Source of the DNA: DASWIG01 sp965371445
Lineage (GTDB): Bacteria; Acidobacteriota; Thermoanaerobaculia; Multivoradales; J023
Reading direction: 5' to 3'
DNA: 19,125 bases
Assembly (NCBI GenBank): GCA_965371445.1
Contig: CBDUYN010000192.1
Coordinates: 1-19,125, forward strand
Shown here: one piece after another, positions 1 to 7,870 of the stretch
Position numbering within the stretch: the first letter of the stretch is position 1
Layout of the letters: each line of letters starts with the position of its first letter
Made by a program: the position numbers and the translations under genes
Notes under the pieces: model-generated
Seen by the model: the letters and a program-made list of their open reading frames with translations, nothing else
Databases searched by the model: none
Told to the model about the DNA's origin: nothing

Positions 1-55
1 TCTCCGGCTGCAAATCCGAGCTCGGGCCGGATTCCAGAGAGGTCTCCGGCTGCAA
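1..55. repeat. 13-nt direct repeat at window edge
   Basis: The 13-mer TCTCCGGCTGCAA occurs at 1-13 and again at 43-55, a 42-nt period. This may be the end of a tandem array that starts outside the window, or chance. No coding potential was recognised in these bases. Confidence 0.35.
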
Positions 56-58
56 GCC

Positions 59-87
59 TTGACTTCCAGGGCGATACAGCATACACT
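59..87 (+). promoter_or_regulatory. sigma70-like promoter of the Asp-box gene
   Basis: TTGACT (59-64) and TACACT (82-87) are separated by exactly 17 nt, matching five and four of six consensus bases. Transcription would start near 94, immediately before the AAGGAGG ribosome binding site at 95-101, giving a very short leader before the ATG at 107. Confidence 0.5.
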
Positions 88-106
88 AAGCGCCAAGGAG
101 GCCTTC

Positions 107-3100
107 ATGACTGGGAAGTACAGCGTAGTTGGAGCTCTCTTCGTCATCTGCGGGCATCTGCTGGCCGCCGCGCTCGGGGCGCAGAACATACCTGGGAAGC
201 CTCTCGGTCCGCCGGGCGGCCAGGCGCTGTCGATCGCGCCGGATCCGAAAAACAGCTCGACGCTCTACGTGGGCACCGCCGGCGGGGTGTTCAAGAGCAC
301 CGACCGCGGGAGTACGTGGCGCTGGACGAGCGCCGGGCTCGTGCGGTCGAGGTTCGATCTCATGGTCGTCGATCCGGTGGATTCTTCGATCGTCTACGCC
401 TTGACGCGCTTCTTCGAGCTCAACGATGCGATCCTCGCCCACCGCAGCTCGGACGGTGGCGCCACCTGGGAGGTGGTGTTTTCCGGCGCCCCGTTCCGGC
501 GCGCGATCAGGGCACTCTCGATCGATCCGAGCGACAACTCGAATCTCGTGGTGCTGACCACAGACGGTCATTTTCGCAGCACCGACGGTGGGGAGAACTG
601 GGTGGACCTGAAGGAATCGAGCGGCTTACCCCGCGGCGGCTGGAGCCTCGTGCGCTCGCCTGGCGACCCGTCGAGGCTCTACACGGCAACCGGGCCGTTG
701 AACGTGGACTTCAGCGGCGGCCCGGTGTACGTCTCGCGCGACGGCGGCGCCACTTGGGAGCCCACGGCACAAGAACGCACGATGCTGGAGCTGGCGGTCG
801 ACGCGGTGGACCCCGACGTGGTGTACGCCATCAACCTGGCCGACCGGGCGTTCGTGTCTCCTGATCGCCGTGACCCCTTTCTCTGGTTGAGCACCGACGG
901 TGGCGCCTCGTGGTCGATCTCGCCGCTTGGCGTGATCTTTGACGTGGCGGCGCATCCGCGGGACTCGGGGACGGTGTTTGCCGCTCGCGGCCACGAGGTC
1001 CACCGAAGCACGGATCACGGCGAGACCTGGGAGCTCCTCGAGGCGCCGCCGCAGGCCGTCGGGGGGCTCCCCTTCGAAGCGAGGATTGCGGTGGGATCCG
1101 ACGGCGCGCTCTACGCCGGCCTCACCTGCGGCGTGGCGCGCTACCACGACGACGGCTGGCGGACGGTGAACGGGGGGTTTTTCGCCACCGACGTGCTCTC
1201 GCTTGCCGTGGATCCTCTCAACCCGGGCATCCTCTACGCAGGCACACGGCAATGCGGTCTGCTGCGCAGCGTCGACGGCGGCACGCGCTGGAGGCAGCTA
1301 CCCGTTCTTCCGCAAGAGCCCCCTTTCCTGAATCAGGTGGCCGTGGACTCCGCGGCTCCGCGCCGGCTGTGGGCCATCGCGACCGAAAATCTCTTCGAAT
1401 CGCGGGCCCTCTTTCGCTCAGACGACTTCGGGACGACGTGGACGCGGATGGACCTCGACTTGCGGTGTGGGGTCGAGCTCCCGGCGTGTAAAGCCCAGAT
1501 CGAGATTGCGCGGTCGGATCCGCGGATCATGTACGTGCGGCGCGACGCCCGGGCCTGGCTGTCGACCGACCGTGGCAGGACCTTTTCCCCTGCCGCCTTC
1601 GCAGTCGTCGTGATCGATCCCACCGACGCGTCGACGATCTACGCGAGAGCGACGAAGAAGATGCCTCTCGTGAAGACGACCGACAGCGCACGCACTTGGA
1701 GGGAGGTCGGTCAGGGCCTTCCCGAGCGCGGCACCGTCTTTGATCTGACCGTCGATCCTCGGGATCCCCAGGCCCTGTACCTCATCTTCGCCTTCGGGGG
1801 ACGGGAAGTCTACAGGAGCGTCGATGCCGGCGAACACTTTGAGCGTGCGAACAGCGGCCTTGAAAACGAGCTCATGAATGTCATCCTGGCGGACCCCGAC
1901 GTGCCCGGCACGATCTATGTCGGATTGTGGAAACGGGGCGTCTTCGTGAGCCGTGACGGCGGGTCGAGCTGGCAGCAGCTCGAGGAGCTGGAAACGCTGA
2001 GGACGGTGGCGGATCTCCAGGTCACGCGGGCGGCAGTCTATGCGGGTCTCGCCCACGGCGGCATCGTGGAGTACTCGAAGGTGTGCGGCGAGGAGCTCGA
2101 ACCGATGGGAGAGGCGTTCGACGTGGCGGGTGCGGGGAGCGAGCCCGGCGTGGCGGTCGACGGCAGGGGGCGCTTCCTGGTGTCGTGGACGGCGCCGGCA
2201 GGGGAGGCGTTCGCGCGCGCCTATCGTGCGGGCGGCGAGCCCGAGGGAGCGCGTTTCCGCGTCGGCGTCGATGGCGACACCTTGCCGATCGTCGCCGCTG
2301 ACAGCCTGGGCGACGTGCTGATGGTCTTTCAGCGCACCGTGCCGTCGAGTGCTCTCTGGGCGCGCGGCTACGCGATCCACGGCAAGCCGGTAGGCACGCC
2401 GCGCCGGGTGGACCAGGAACCGCGGCGCACCAAGTCGGCCCAGGCCCTGGCACGCAGCCGCACGGGCGAGGCCGTGGTGGTGTGGGAGAGCACCGTCGAT
2501 GGTAGGACGCAGCTCCGCGCCCGGCGCCTGCGCCGTGGGGGTGTGCCGCTCGGCAACGCGTTCACGCTACGCGGCGGCGGCGAGCGGATCGTCCACCCGT
2601 CGGTGGGGATCGACGCCTTCGGGCGTTCGAGCGTGGCCTGGCTGGAGCTCGGGTCGGGCGTGTGGAGCGTCCACCTGCAGCGGCTCCGTACGAACGGCAC
2701 CGTCCGCGGCGCGGCGATCACCCTGAACGCTCCCGGCGCCCAGGTGATCGACAGCCGGACGTCCGTGGCCGTGGCGCCTTCGGGCGAGATCGTCGTGGCG
2801 TGGCGGGAGCGCCGGCCAAATGGCATGCCGGAGCTCGTGCTCCGCTGGCTCGATGCCGCGGGCCAGCCGGTGGGCGAGGGGCGTCTCGATCCGGGAGCGG
2901 AGCTCTTCGACCAGCCCGCCGTCGCCGTCGACCGGTTCGGCAACGTCCTGGTGGTGTGGAGCGCCACCGACGATGCGATGGGCGCGGTCGCGGTGCGCTC
3001 GCGTATCTTCACTCTCGCGGGAGAAGCGCGGAGCGAGGAGATCGTCCTGGGACCGGGGGAGAACCCGTCGCTCGCCTTGGACGAGGGCGGGGGTGCGCTC

Positions 3101-3163
3101 GTGGTCTGGGAGAGCGGCAGCAGGATCCGAGCCCGGCGCCTGCGCCTCGCCTGCGGCCGGTAG
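107..3163 (+). CDS. Secreted Asp-box (BNR/sortilin-like) beta-propeller protein
   Basis: 1018 residues. I chose the ATG at 107 because AAGGAGG lies 5 nt upstream and the protein then opens with a signal peptide (MTGKYS, then a hydrophobic run to about residue 26). Residues about 63-620 hold roughly twelve Asp-box motifs of the SxDxGxTW type (for example STDRGSTW, SSDGGATW, STDGGASW, SRDGGSSW), each before a YxG-like strand, as in VPS10/sortilin, YCF48 and BNR propellers. Residues about 655-1018 change to at least six repeats of the form VAVDxxGxxVVVW, a second probable propeller. I see no sialidase FRIP motif or arginine triad, so an enzymatic sialidase call is not justified; a secreted binding or scaffold role is more likely. 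Neighbouring genes do not indicate a substrate. Confidence 0.85.
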   Translation: MTGKYSVVGALFVICGHLLAAALGAQNIPGKPLGPPGGQALSIAPDPKNSSTLYVGTAGGVFKSTDRGSTWRWTSAGLVRSRFDLMVVDPVDSSIVYALTRFFELNDAILAHRSSDGGATWEVVFSGAPFRRAIRALSIDPSDNSNLVVLTTDGHFRSTDGGENWVDLKESSGLPRGGWSLVRSPGDPSRLYTATGPLNVDFSGGPVYVSRDGGATWEPTAQERTMLELAVDAVDPDVVYAINLADRAFVSPDRRDPFLWLSTDGGASWSISPLGVIFDVAAHPRDSGTVFAARGHEVHRSTDHGETWELLEAPPQAVGGLPFEARIAVGSDGALYAGLTCGVARYHDDGWRTVNGGFFATDVLSLAVDPLNPGILYAGTRQCGLLRSVDGGTRWRQLPVLPQEPPFLNQVAVDSAAPRRLWAIATENLFESRALFRSDDFGTTWTRMDLDLRCGVELPACKAQIEIARSDPRIMYVRRDARAWLSTDRGRTFSPAAFAVVVIDPTDASTIYARATKKMPLVKTTDSARTWREVGQGLPERGTVFDLTVDPRDPQALYLIFAFGGREVYRSVDAGEHFERANSGLENELMNVILADPDVPGTIYVGLWKRGVFVSRDGGSSWQQLEELETLRTVADLQVTRAAVYAGLAHGGIVEYSKVCGEELEPMGEAFDVAGAGSEPGVAVDGRGRFLVSWTAPAGEAFARAYRAGGEPEGARFRVGVDGDTLPIVAADSLGDVLMVFQRTVPSSALWARGYAIHGKPVGTPRRVDQEPRRTKSAQALARSRTGEAVVVWESTVDGRTQLRARRLRRGGVPLGNAFTLRGGGERIVHPSVGIDAFGRSSVAWLELGSGVWSVHLQRLRTNGTVRGAAITLNAPGAQVIDSRTSVAVAPSGEIVVAWRERRPNGMPELVLRWLDAAGQPVGEGRLDPGAELFDQPAVAVDRFGNVLVVWSATDDAMGAVAVRSRIFTLAGEARSEEIVLGPGENPSLALDEGGGALVVWESGSRIRARRLRLACGR

Positions 3164-3293
3164 GGCGTGACCGCTCAGAAGAAACAGGCTCGTCGGTCTG
3201 AGGCACCGCCGCCTTTCGCCCCGCAGAACGGATCCAGTCCAAGGCCATGCCCCTGCGGATCTCCGGCCGTTTCGAGAAAAAGAGCATCGGTAC

Positions 3294-3740
3294 CTGGGTC
3301 AGCGAGATCGCGCCGCAGTTGTCGTTCATGCGGATGAACTGGCCCGTGAGCGTCGAGGTCATGCTGCCGGTGGCCGGCAGGTTGCCGCCGGTGTCGGTGG
3401 TCTGGGTGCCGCTCGTGGTCGAGACGTTGTCGAACGCCATCGGCCAGCCGGGCTGCTCGACGCCGTCGGGTGGGATGCCGTCGTTGGTCACCGGGTAGAC
3501 GCCGCCCTTGACCTCGGAGTAGACGTTGGTGTCGGCGAACGACACGACCTCGCCGGTCGCGGCGTCGACCAGGAGCTCCCAACTGCCCAAATCGCCTGCG
3601 AAGGTGGGGTGCAGCTGCCAGACCAGGCGATGGCCGTAGCCCCGGCCCACCTCGTCAGGGCCCTGCGACCTCGCCGTCGGCACGAGGAGCAGCTGGTCCT
3701 TGCCCCAAGAGCCGGCGACCTCGTTGGGCGCCAGGTAGTC
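3294..3740 (-). pseudogene. Internal fragment of an M36-like metalloprotease paralogue
   Basis: Read on the minus strand, 3740 to 3294 encodes a segment beginning DYLAPNEVAGSW and ending CGAISLTQ. It aligns by eye along its length with residues about 220-372 of the intact protease at 15067-18711; shared stretches include VGRGY-HRLVW, GDLG-WE-LVDA, NDGI-PDG-EQPGWPM and RMND-CGAISL. This is the end of the propeptide and the start of the mature part only, with neither a start nor the zinc site. Similarity stops sharply at both ends: near 3740 it meets the promoter region of the adenosine deaminase gene, and near 3296 it runs into 3175-3293, where I recognise nothing. It is a gene relic or rearrangement product, not a functional gene. 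Confidence 0.8.
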
Positions 3741-3787
3741 GCGGCCTGTGGTTCGCCAAAAGGTCCGTCTGGCCTGCGGATACGGGC

Positions 3788-3793
3788 TATACT
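3788..3793 (+). promoter_or_regulatory. -10 element TATACT, near-leaderless start
   Basis: TATACT matches five of six consensus bases and lies only 11 nt before the ATG at 3805. No Shine-Dalgarno sequence precedes that ATG (the bases are GCGCTGACTCG), so the transcript probably has a leader of a few nucleotides at most. I see no convincing -35 hexamer. Confidence 0.45.
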
Positions 3794-3804
3794 GCGCTGA
3801 CTCG

Positions 3805-4803
3805 ATGAGTTGGTACGAGCAAATCCCGAAAGTCGAGCTCCACCTGCATCTGGAGGGCGCGATTCCCCTCGACGCGCTGTGGGAGCTGGTTCGCAAATAC
3901 GGCGGGGATCCCTCGGTGCCCGACCTCGAAGCCCTCGAGCGACGGTTCGAGTACCGCGACTTTCCGCACTTCATCGAGACCTGGCTGTGGAAGAACGAAT
4001 TCCTCCGCGAGTACGAAGACTTCACCTTCATCGCGGAGGCGGTCGCCCGTGACCTCGAGCGCCAGAACATCCGCTACGTGGAGGCATTCTACTCGCCTCC
4101 GGACTTCACGCATCACGGGCTCGGGACGCAGCGCCTCACCGAGGCGATCCGCGACGGTCTTTCCCGGGTGCCCGAGATCGAGGTGGCGCTGGTGGCGGAT
4201 CTCGTGCGCGACTACGGACCGGAACGGGCGGCGCGGACCCTCGCCGAGGTCCGCGAGGTGAGGGATCTCGGGGTCGTAGGCCTCGGCATCGGCGGCTCGG
4301 AGGAGAAGTTCCCGCCAGAGCCCTTCGCGGCCGTCTTCGAAGAGGCTCGGCGAGTGGGATTTCGGACCAGCGCTCACGCCGGCGAGGCGGCGGGGGCGGA
4401 GAGCGTCTGGGGCGCGGTCCGCCGTCTGCGGGTCGACCGCATCGGGCATGGCACCCGCGCCGGGGAGGACGAAGCGCTCCTCGACCACCTCGCCGAGCAC
4501 CGGATTCCCCTCGAGATGTGTCCGCTCTCGAACGTCCGCACCGGAGTGGTGGCTTCCTTGGAGCAACATCCGGTGCGGCGTTACTTCGAGCGCGGTCTCG
4601 TCGTCACCGTCAATACCGACGACCCGAAGATGTTCGGCAACTCCCTGGCCGAGGAGTACCGGTTGCTCAAGGAGACACTCGGCTTTTCCCGGGACGAGAT
4701 CCGCACCCTGATCGAGAAAGCCATCGCGGTCGCCTGGCTTCCGGAAACGAAGAAGGAAGAGCTCCGTTCAGCCTTCGAAGAAGATCCTGCCTGGCAAGGC
4801 TAG
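3805..4803 (+). CDS. add: Adenosine deaminase family amidohydrolase
   Basis: 332 residues, the usual length for the family. Members hydrolytically deaminate adenosine, deoxyadenosine or related 6-aminopurine compounds in the cytoplasm using one metal ion. All core motifs are visible: the N-terminal HLHLEG metal pair (H13, H15), SAHAGE with metal ligand H191 and catalytic glutamate E194, RIGHGT with H215, and VNTDDP with aspartates D272 and D273. The start at 3805 places HLHLEG at its normal distance from the N-terminus, and no ribosome binding site precedes it. The KMFGNSLAEEY segment after NTDDP resembles variant deaminases, so adenine or aminodeoxyfutalosine deaminase is possible; no menaquinone genes are nearby to support the latter. 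The gene appears intact and alone. Confidence 0.88.
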   Translation: MSWYEQIPKVELHLHLEGAIPLDALWELVRKYGGDPSVPDLEALERRFEYRDFPHFIETWLWKNEFLREYEDFTFIAEAVARDLERQNIRYVEAFYSPPDFTHHGLGTQRLTEAIRDGLSRVPEIEVALVADLVRDYGPERAARTLAEVREVRDLGVVGLGIGGSEEKFPPEPFAAVFEEARRVGFRTSAHAGEAAGAESVWGAVRRLRVDRIGHGTRAGEDEALLDHLAEHRIPLEMCPLSNVRTGVVASLEQHPVRRYFERGLVVTVNTDDPKMFGNSLAEEYRLLKETLGFSRDEIRTLIEKAIAVAWLPETKKEELRSAFEEDPAWQG

Positions 4804-4873
4804 TACAGGTGATCGGTCGGTGCGCCCCGGCTCGACCTCGTACGGCCGGACGTGGTAGCCGGGTTCGATCCTT

Positions 4874-4889
4874 CGCCGGCTCACCGGCG
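4874..4889. other. Short perfect hairpin before the MFS promoter
   Basis: CGCCGG-CTCA-CCGGCG forms a 6-bp stem with a 4-nt loop in the 150-nt gap between the deaminase and the MFS gene. It lacks a T-tract, so it is not a clear intrinsic terminator. It could be a weak terminator or an operator-like site. The rest of the gap holds only the promoter described separately. Confidence 0.3.
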
Positions 4890-4917
4890 TATACAAGGTG
4901 CGTCCCTGTCCCGGACC

Positions 4918-4946
4918 TTGCTGCTGACGAATTTTCGTAGTACTAT
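4918..4946 (+). promoter_or_regulatory. Promoter positioned for a leaderless MFS transcript
   Basis: TTGCTG (4918-4923) and TACTAT (4941-4946) are 17 nt apart. The -10 box ends 7 nt before the ATG at 4954, so transcription would start on or next to the start codon. No Shine-Dalgarno sequence is present. Confidence 0.45.
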
Positions 4947-4953
4947 ACACCAC

Positions 4954-5809
4954 ATGATCACGAAGGTCAACGCCGAGACACCTGACTTCTTCCAGGGCCA
5001 GACCGCCGACGCATCGAGCGAGGACGGCTCGTTGTCGAAGCGGAAATACTTCCTCCTCTACTGGGCAGCCGTTTGCGCTTGCTCCTTGGGCGTGCACCTG
5101 ACGGGCTACTCCCTGGGCGTGTGGAGCTACGAGGTCACGGATTCGGTGACCGTTTACGCGCTCTTCCCCCTGCTGGTGATGCTACCCATCCTCCTCGTCT
5201 CCCCCTTCGCCGGGGTGATCGCAGACCGGATGGAAAATCGCCGGATCATGCTCCTGAGCATCCTAGCCGTAGCCGTGTTCTTGTTCCCCGTCTACCTCCT
5301 CACCCTGCAAAGCGATCCCCACCTGGGGTTTCTCTACGGCGGCGTGTTCGCCCTCGCGCTCTTCAACGTCGTCCTCTATCCGGCCCTCTCGGCCTTGGCG
5401 AGCCGCCTTCTGGATCGGGGCTTCCTCGGCAAGGCGAGCGCCTTGCTCCAGATGTCGATCATGTTACCCGGCCTGCTCGCGCCGATCCTGGCCGGGCTTC
5501 TGCTCTCCTCTCTCGACGTCTCGACCGTCGTCTTGACAGCGCTCGTCGCTCAGGCCTTCCCGGTCTACCTGGCCATCCGTCTCTTCCGTTCACCGATCGC
5601 CGAAGGAAACGGCCCGGCGGCCTCGCCGCAACACATCCTCCAGGACCTGCGCGAAGGCCTCCTCTACTTGAAAAGGCGCCGCGGTCTGCGAGACCTGATC
5701 GCCTTGATGTTCTTGACCCACGTCTGCACCTCGATGCTCCAGGCGTCGGCGATACCGTTTTTTCTGGAAGTGACGACGAAGGCGGGGATGAGCGTCCTCC
5801 TGATCGCAG
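4954..5809 (+). pseudogene. MFS exporter, C-terminally truncated
   Basis: From the ATG at 4954 the frame encodes a soluble N-terminus of about 30 residues, then repeated hydrophobic helices. The MFS loop between helices 2 and 3 is present as AGVIADRMENRR. The protein resembles the EntS/MFS_3 exporter group, and about 285 residues are recognisable, up to KAGMSVLLIAVG. Family members are normally above 400 residues, so the last four or five helices are missing. After about 5809 the same frame continues open to 6699 but is arginine- and proline-rich out-of-frame translation of the opine dehydrogenase sequence, so it is not real protein. The break is a sharp join: deletion, rearrangement or assembly collapse. 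Confidence 0.75.
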
Positions 5810-6775
5810 TTGGTCACTGCCGATCCGGCCCTTGCCGTCCCCGGCTCGCAGCTGATCCTGCTCCCGGTTCCTTCCTTCGTCGAAGCTCCGGTGCTCGAGA
5901 AGATCGCCCCGTTCCTCGAGGACGACGCGATCGTCGGATCGATTCCAGCCCCCGGCGGATTCGACTGGAAAGCCCGCGACGTCCTGCGCCGCTTCGAGAA
6001 AAGGGTACCGATTTTCGGCGTCGGTACGATTCCCTGGATGTGCAAGGTCCAGCAATACGGCGAGGAGGTGAAAGTCCTCGGTACGAAACAACAGAACGGG
6101 CTCGTCGCGCTGCCCACCGATCGCACGGGAGAGATCCTGGACCTCATGAGCCACCTGCTCGGCGTACCGGTGGTGGACATCCGCAACTTCTTGAACATCA
6201 CCTTCATACCCGGGAACCAGCTGCTGCATCCTGGCATCATGTACGACCTGTTCGCGGACTGGGACGGCAGGCCGTGGGCCGAGCCACCACTCTTCTACGA
6301 AGAGGTCTCGGAAAGCGCCGCGACGCTTCTCTCGGCGATGAACGACGAGTTTCTCGTGCTGCGTTTCGCCCTCGAGAGCCGCGTCCCCGGCCTGCGGCTG
6401 ACCGGCGGCGGGCACCTCAATCAGTCCATCGTCTTAAGCTACCAAGACGACGTCTTGGACCGGAGCTCTTTGCGGGCGATGATCGCGAGCAACCGGGCCT
6501 ACGCCGGTATCCGTACGCCCATGGTCGAGGTGGAGGGCGGCCTCGCGCCCGACTACGGCAGCCGGTTTTTCTGGGAAGACATTCCCCACGGCCTCGTCGT
6601 CTTGAAGGCCATCGCCGAGAGGGTAGGGGTGCCGATGCCCAACGTCGATCGGGTGCTCGCCTGGGCCCAGGAAAAGATGGGCCGGGAGTACCTGGTTAAC
6701 GGAGAGCTGAAGGGAAAAGACCTCCCCGAAACCGGGGCACCGCAAAACCACGGCTCGAACGGCTCGAGGACCTGA
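5810..6775 (+). pseudogene. Octopine/opine dehydrogenase family, N-terminus missing
   Basis: The frame from 5810 (a TTG, with an in-frame TGA at 5801-5803 just upstream) encodes 321 residues of an NAD/NADP octopine-nopaline dehydrogenase-like enzyme. Such enzymes reductively condense an amino acid with a 2-oxoacid. VTADPALAVPGSQLILLPVP matches the part of the nucleotide-binding domain that follows the Rossmann glycine motif, and GNQLLHPGIMYDLF carries the family's catalytic histidine (residue 140 in this frame). The GxGxxG/A start, about 80-90 residues, is absent, so the product should not bind cofactor normally. The C-terminal helical domain looks complete to the TGA at 6775. The missing front was presumably lost at the same join that removed the end of the MFS gene. 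Confidence 0.75.
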
Positions 6776-6814
6776 TCTTCGATCGGTGGTAAGCCGTCCC
6801 AGCGAGGAGCTCTC

Positions 6815-7864
6815 ATGACCGTGATGATGTCCCGGATCCGGAAGGTCCTGCTCCAGATCCTCATGCGCCTGCCGCGGCCGCTGATCGTGTGGATCGCGGG
6901 CCGACCGCGCGAGGCCGGCGGGGAACGGCTGGACCTGCACTGCCACTGGTTGAGCTACTGGATCATGACGGGAGGCGGTCCCCAGGAGGTTTCCCCCAGC
7001 GGTCTCCTGAGGGCCCGCACCGACTGGGTCTTCATCGCCGGGGCCCTCTCGGGCGGCTTTCCCGGGGCGGTTCGCTGGGAGGACCGGCGGATTCCCGGGC
7101 CCGACGGTGGAACCGTACCCGTTCGCGTGTATCGCCCGCCCGCAAGCCGTCCTCTGCCCGTGGTGGTCTACTTCCACGGCGGGGGCTGGGTGCTCGGTTG
7201 CCTCGACAGCTACCACGGATTCTGCGGGCAGTTGGCCGCGGAGGCGGAGTGCATCGTCGTTTCCGTCGGATATCGCCTGGCTCCCGAGCACCGATTCCCC
7301 GCCGCCGTCGACGACGCCCAGCATGCGTATCAGTGGGTCCGCGAGCATGCCGAGGACCTCGGTGGCGATCCGGATCGCCTCGTCGCGAGCGGCGACAGTG
7401 TGGGCAGCTCGCTCGCCGTCGCCGTCACCCAGGCCGCGAAGCGCGTGGGCGAGCCTTTACCCTACCTCCAGTTCCTGCTCTATCCGGTGCTCGACGTCAC
7501 GCTCAAGACCGCACCCCTCGATCCCCGCGGGGAAGGGATCTTCATCACCGGCCAGCGCATGCAATGGTTCCGCGACACCTACCTGCGCTCGGCCCTGGAC
7601 CGCGAGGACCCGCGCGTCTCACCGCTCCTCCACGACGACTTCGACGCCTTACCGCCGACACTCGTGGTCTCGGCAGGCTTCGACCCTTTGCAGCACCAGG
7701 GCACCGCCTACGTCCGCCGGCTCCGGCAGGCGGGGAACCGTGAGGTGGAATTCGTCTGCTATCCGGGCTTGATCCACGGCTTCCTGCACTTTCGGGCCAT
7801 GGTGCCGGCCGCGAGGCCGACGTTCCAGGACGTGATGAGGCGGTTGCGCGAAAAGCTTGACTAG
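6815..7864 (+). CDS. HSL-family alpha/beta hydrolase (esterase/lipase)
   Basis: 349 residues, starting at an ATG with GAGGAG 5 nt upstream. It belongs to the hormone-sensitive-lipase family (alpha/beta hydrolase fold 3), which hydrolyses short or medium acyl esters. HGGGW (121-125) is the oxyanion-hole motif, and GDSVGSS contains the nucleophile S195, a variant of the usual GDSAGG with Val and Ser replacing Ala and Gly. SAGFDPL provides D290 and GLIHGF provides H321, completing the triad in the right order. The N-terminal cap region of about 100 residues is normal for the family, and no signal peptide is obvious despite a hydrophobic stretch near residues 12-30. Its stop lies 6 nt before the ATG of the RND gene, so the two are probably cotranscribed. 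Confidence 0.87.
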   Translation: MTVMMSRIRKVLLQILMRLPRPLIVWIAGRPREAGGERLDLHCHWLSYWIMTGGGPQEVSPSGLLRARTDWVFIAGALSGGFPGAVRWEDRRIPGPDGGTVPVRVYRPPASRPLPVVVYFHGGGWVLGCLDSYHGFCGQLAAEAECIVVSVGYRLAPEHRFPAAVDDAQHAYQWVREHAEDLGGDPDRLVASGDSVGSSLAVAVTQAAKRVGEPLPYLQFLLYPVLDVTLKTAPLDPRGEGIFITGQRMQWFRDTYLRSALDREDPRVSPLLHDDFDALPPTLVVSAGFDPLQHQGTAYVRRLRQAGNREVEFVCYPGLIHGFLHFRAMVPAARPTFQDVMRRLREKLD

Positions 7865-7870
7865 AAGTTG

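Noticed and set aside
107..2080. Exo-alpha-sialidase annotation for the Asp-box protein
   Set aside because: Asp-boxes are shared by many non-enzymatic propellers; no FRIP motif, arginine triad or catalytic Tyr/Glu pair was found.
1418..2380. 320-residue minus-strand open frame inside the Asp-box gene
   Set aside because: It lies wholly within a gene with clear repeat motifs on the plus strand, and its own translation is low-complexity Arg/His/Pro-rich sequence.
4843..4890. tRNA-like GGGTTCGATCC motif
   Set aside because: The flanking bases do not form a 5-bp T-arm with a 7-nt loop, and no acceptor or anticodon stems can be built around it.
4804..4920. Minus-strand frame reading RRRIEPGYHVRPYEVEPGRT opposite the deaminase-MFS gap
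   Set aside because: It looks mildly protein-like but has no start, overlaps the MFS promoter and matches no family I recognise; kept only as a possible relic.
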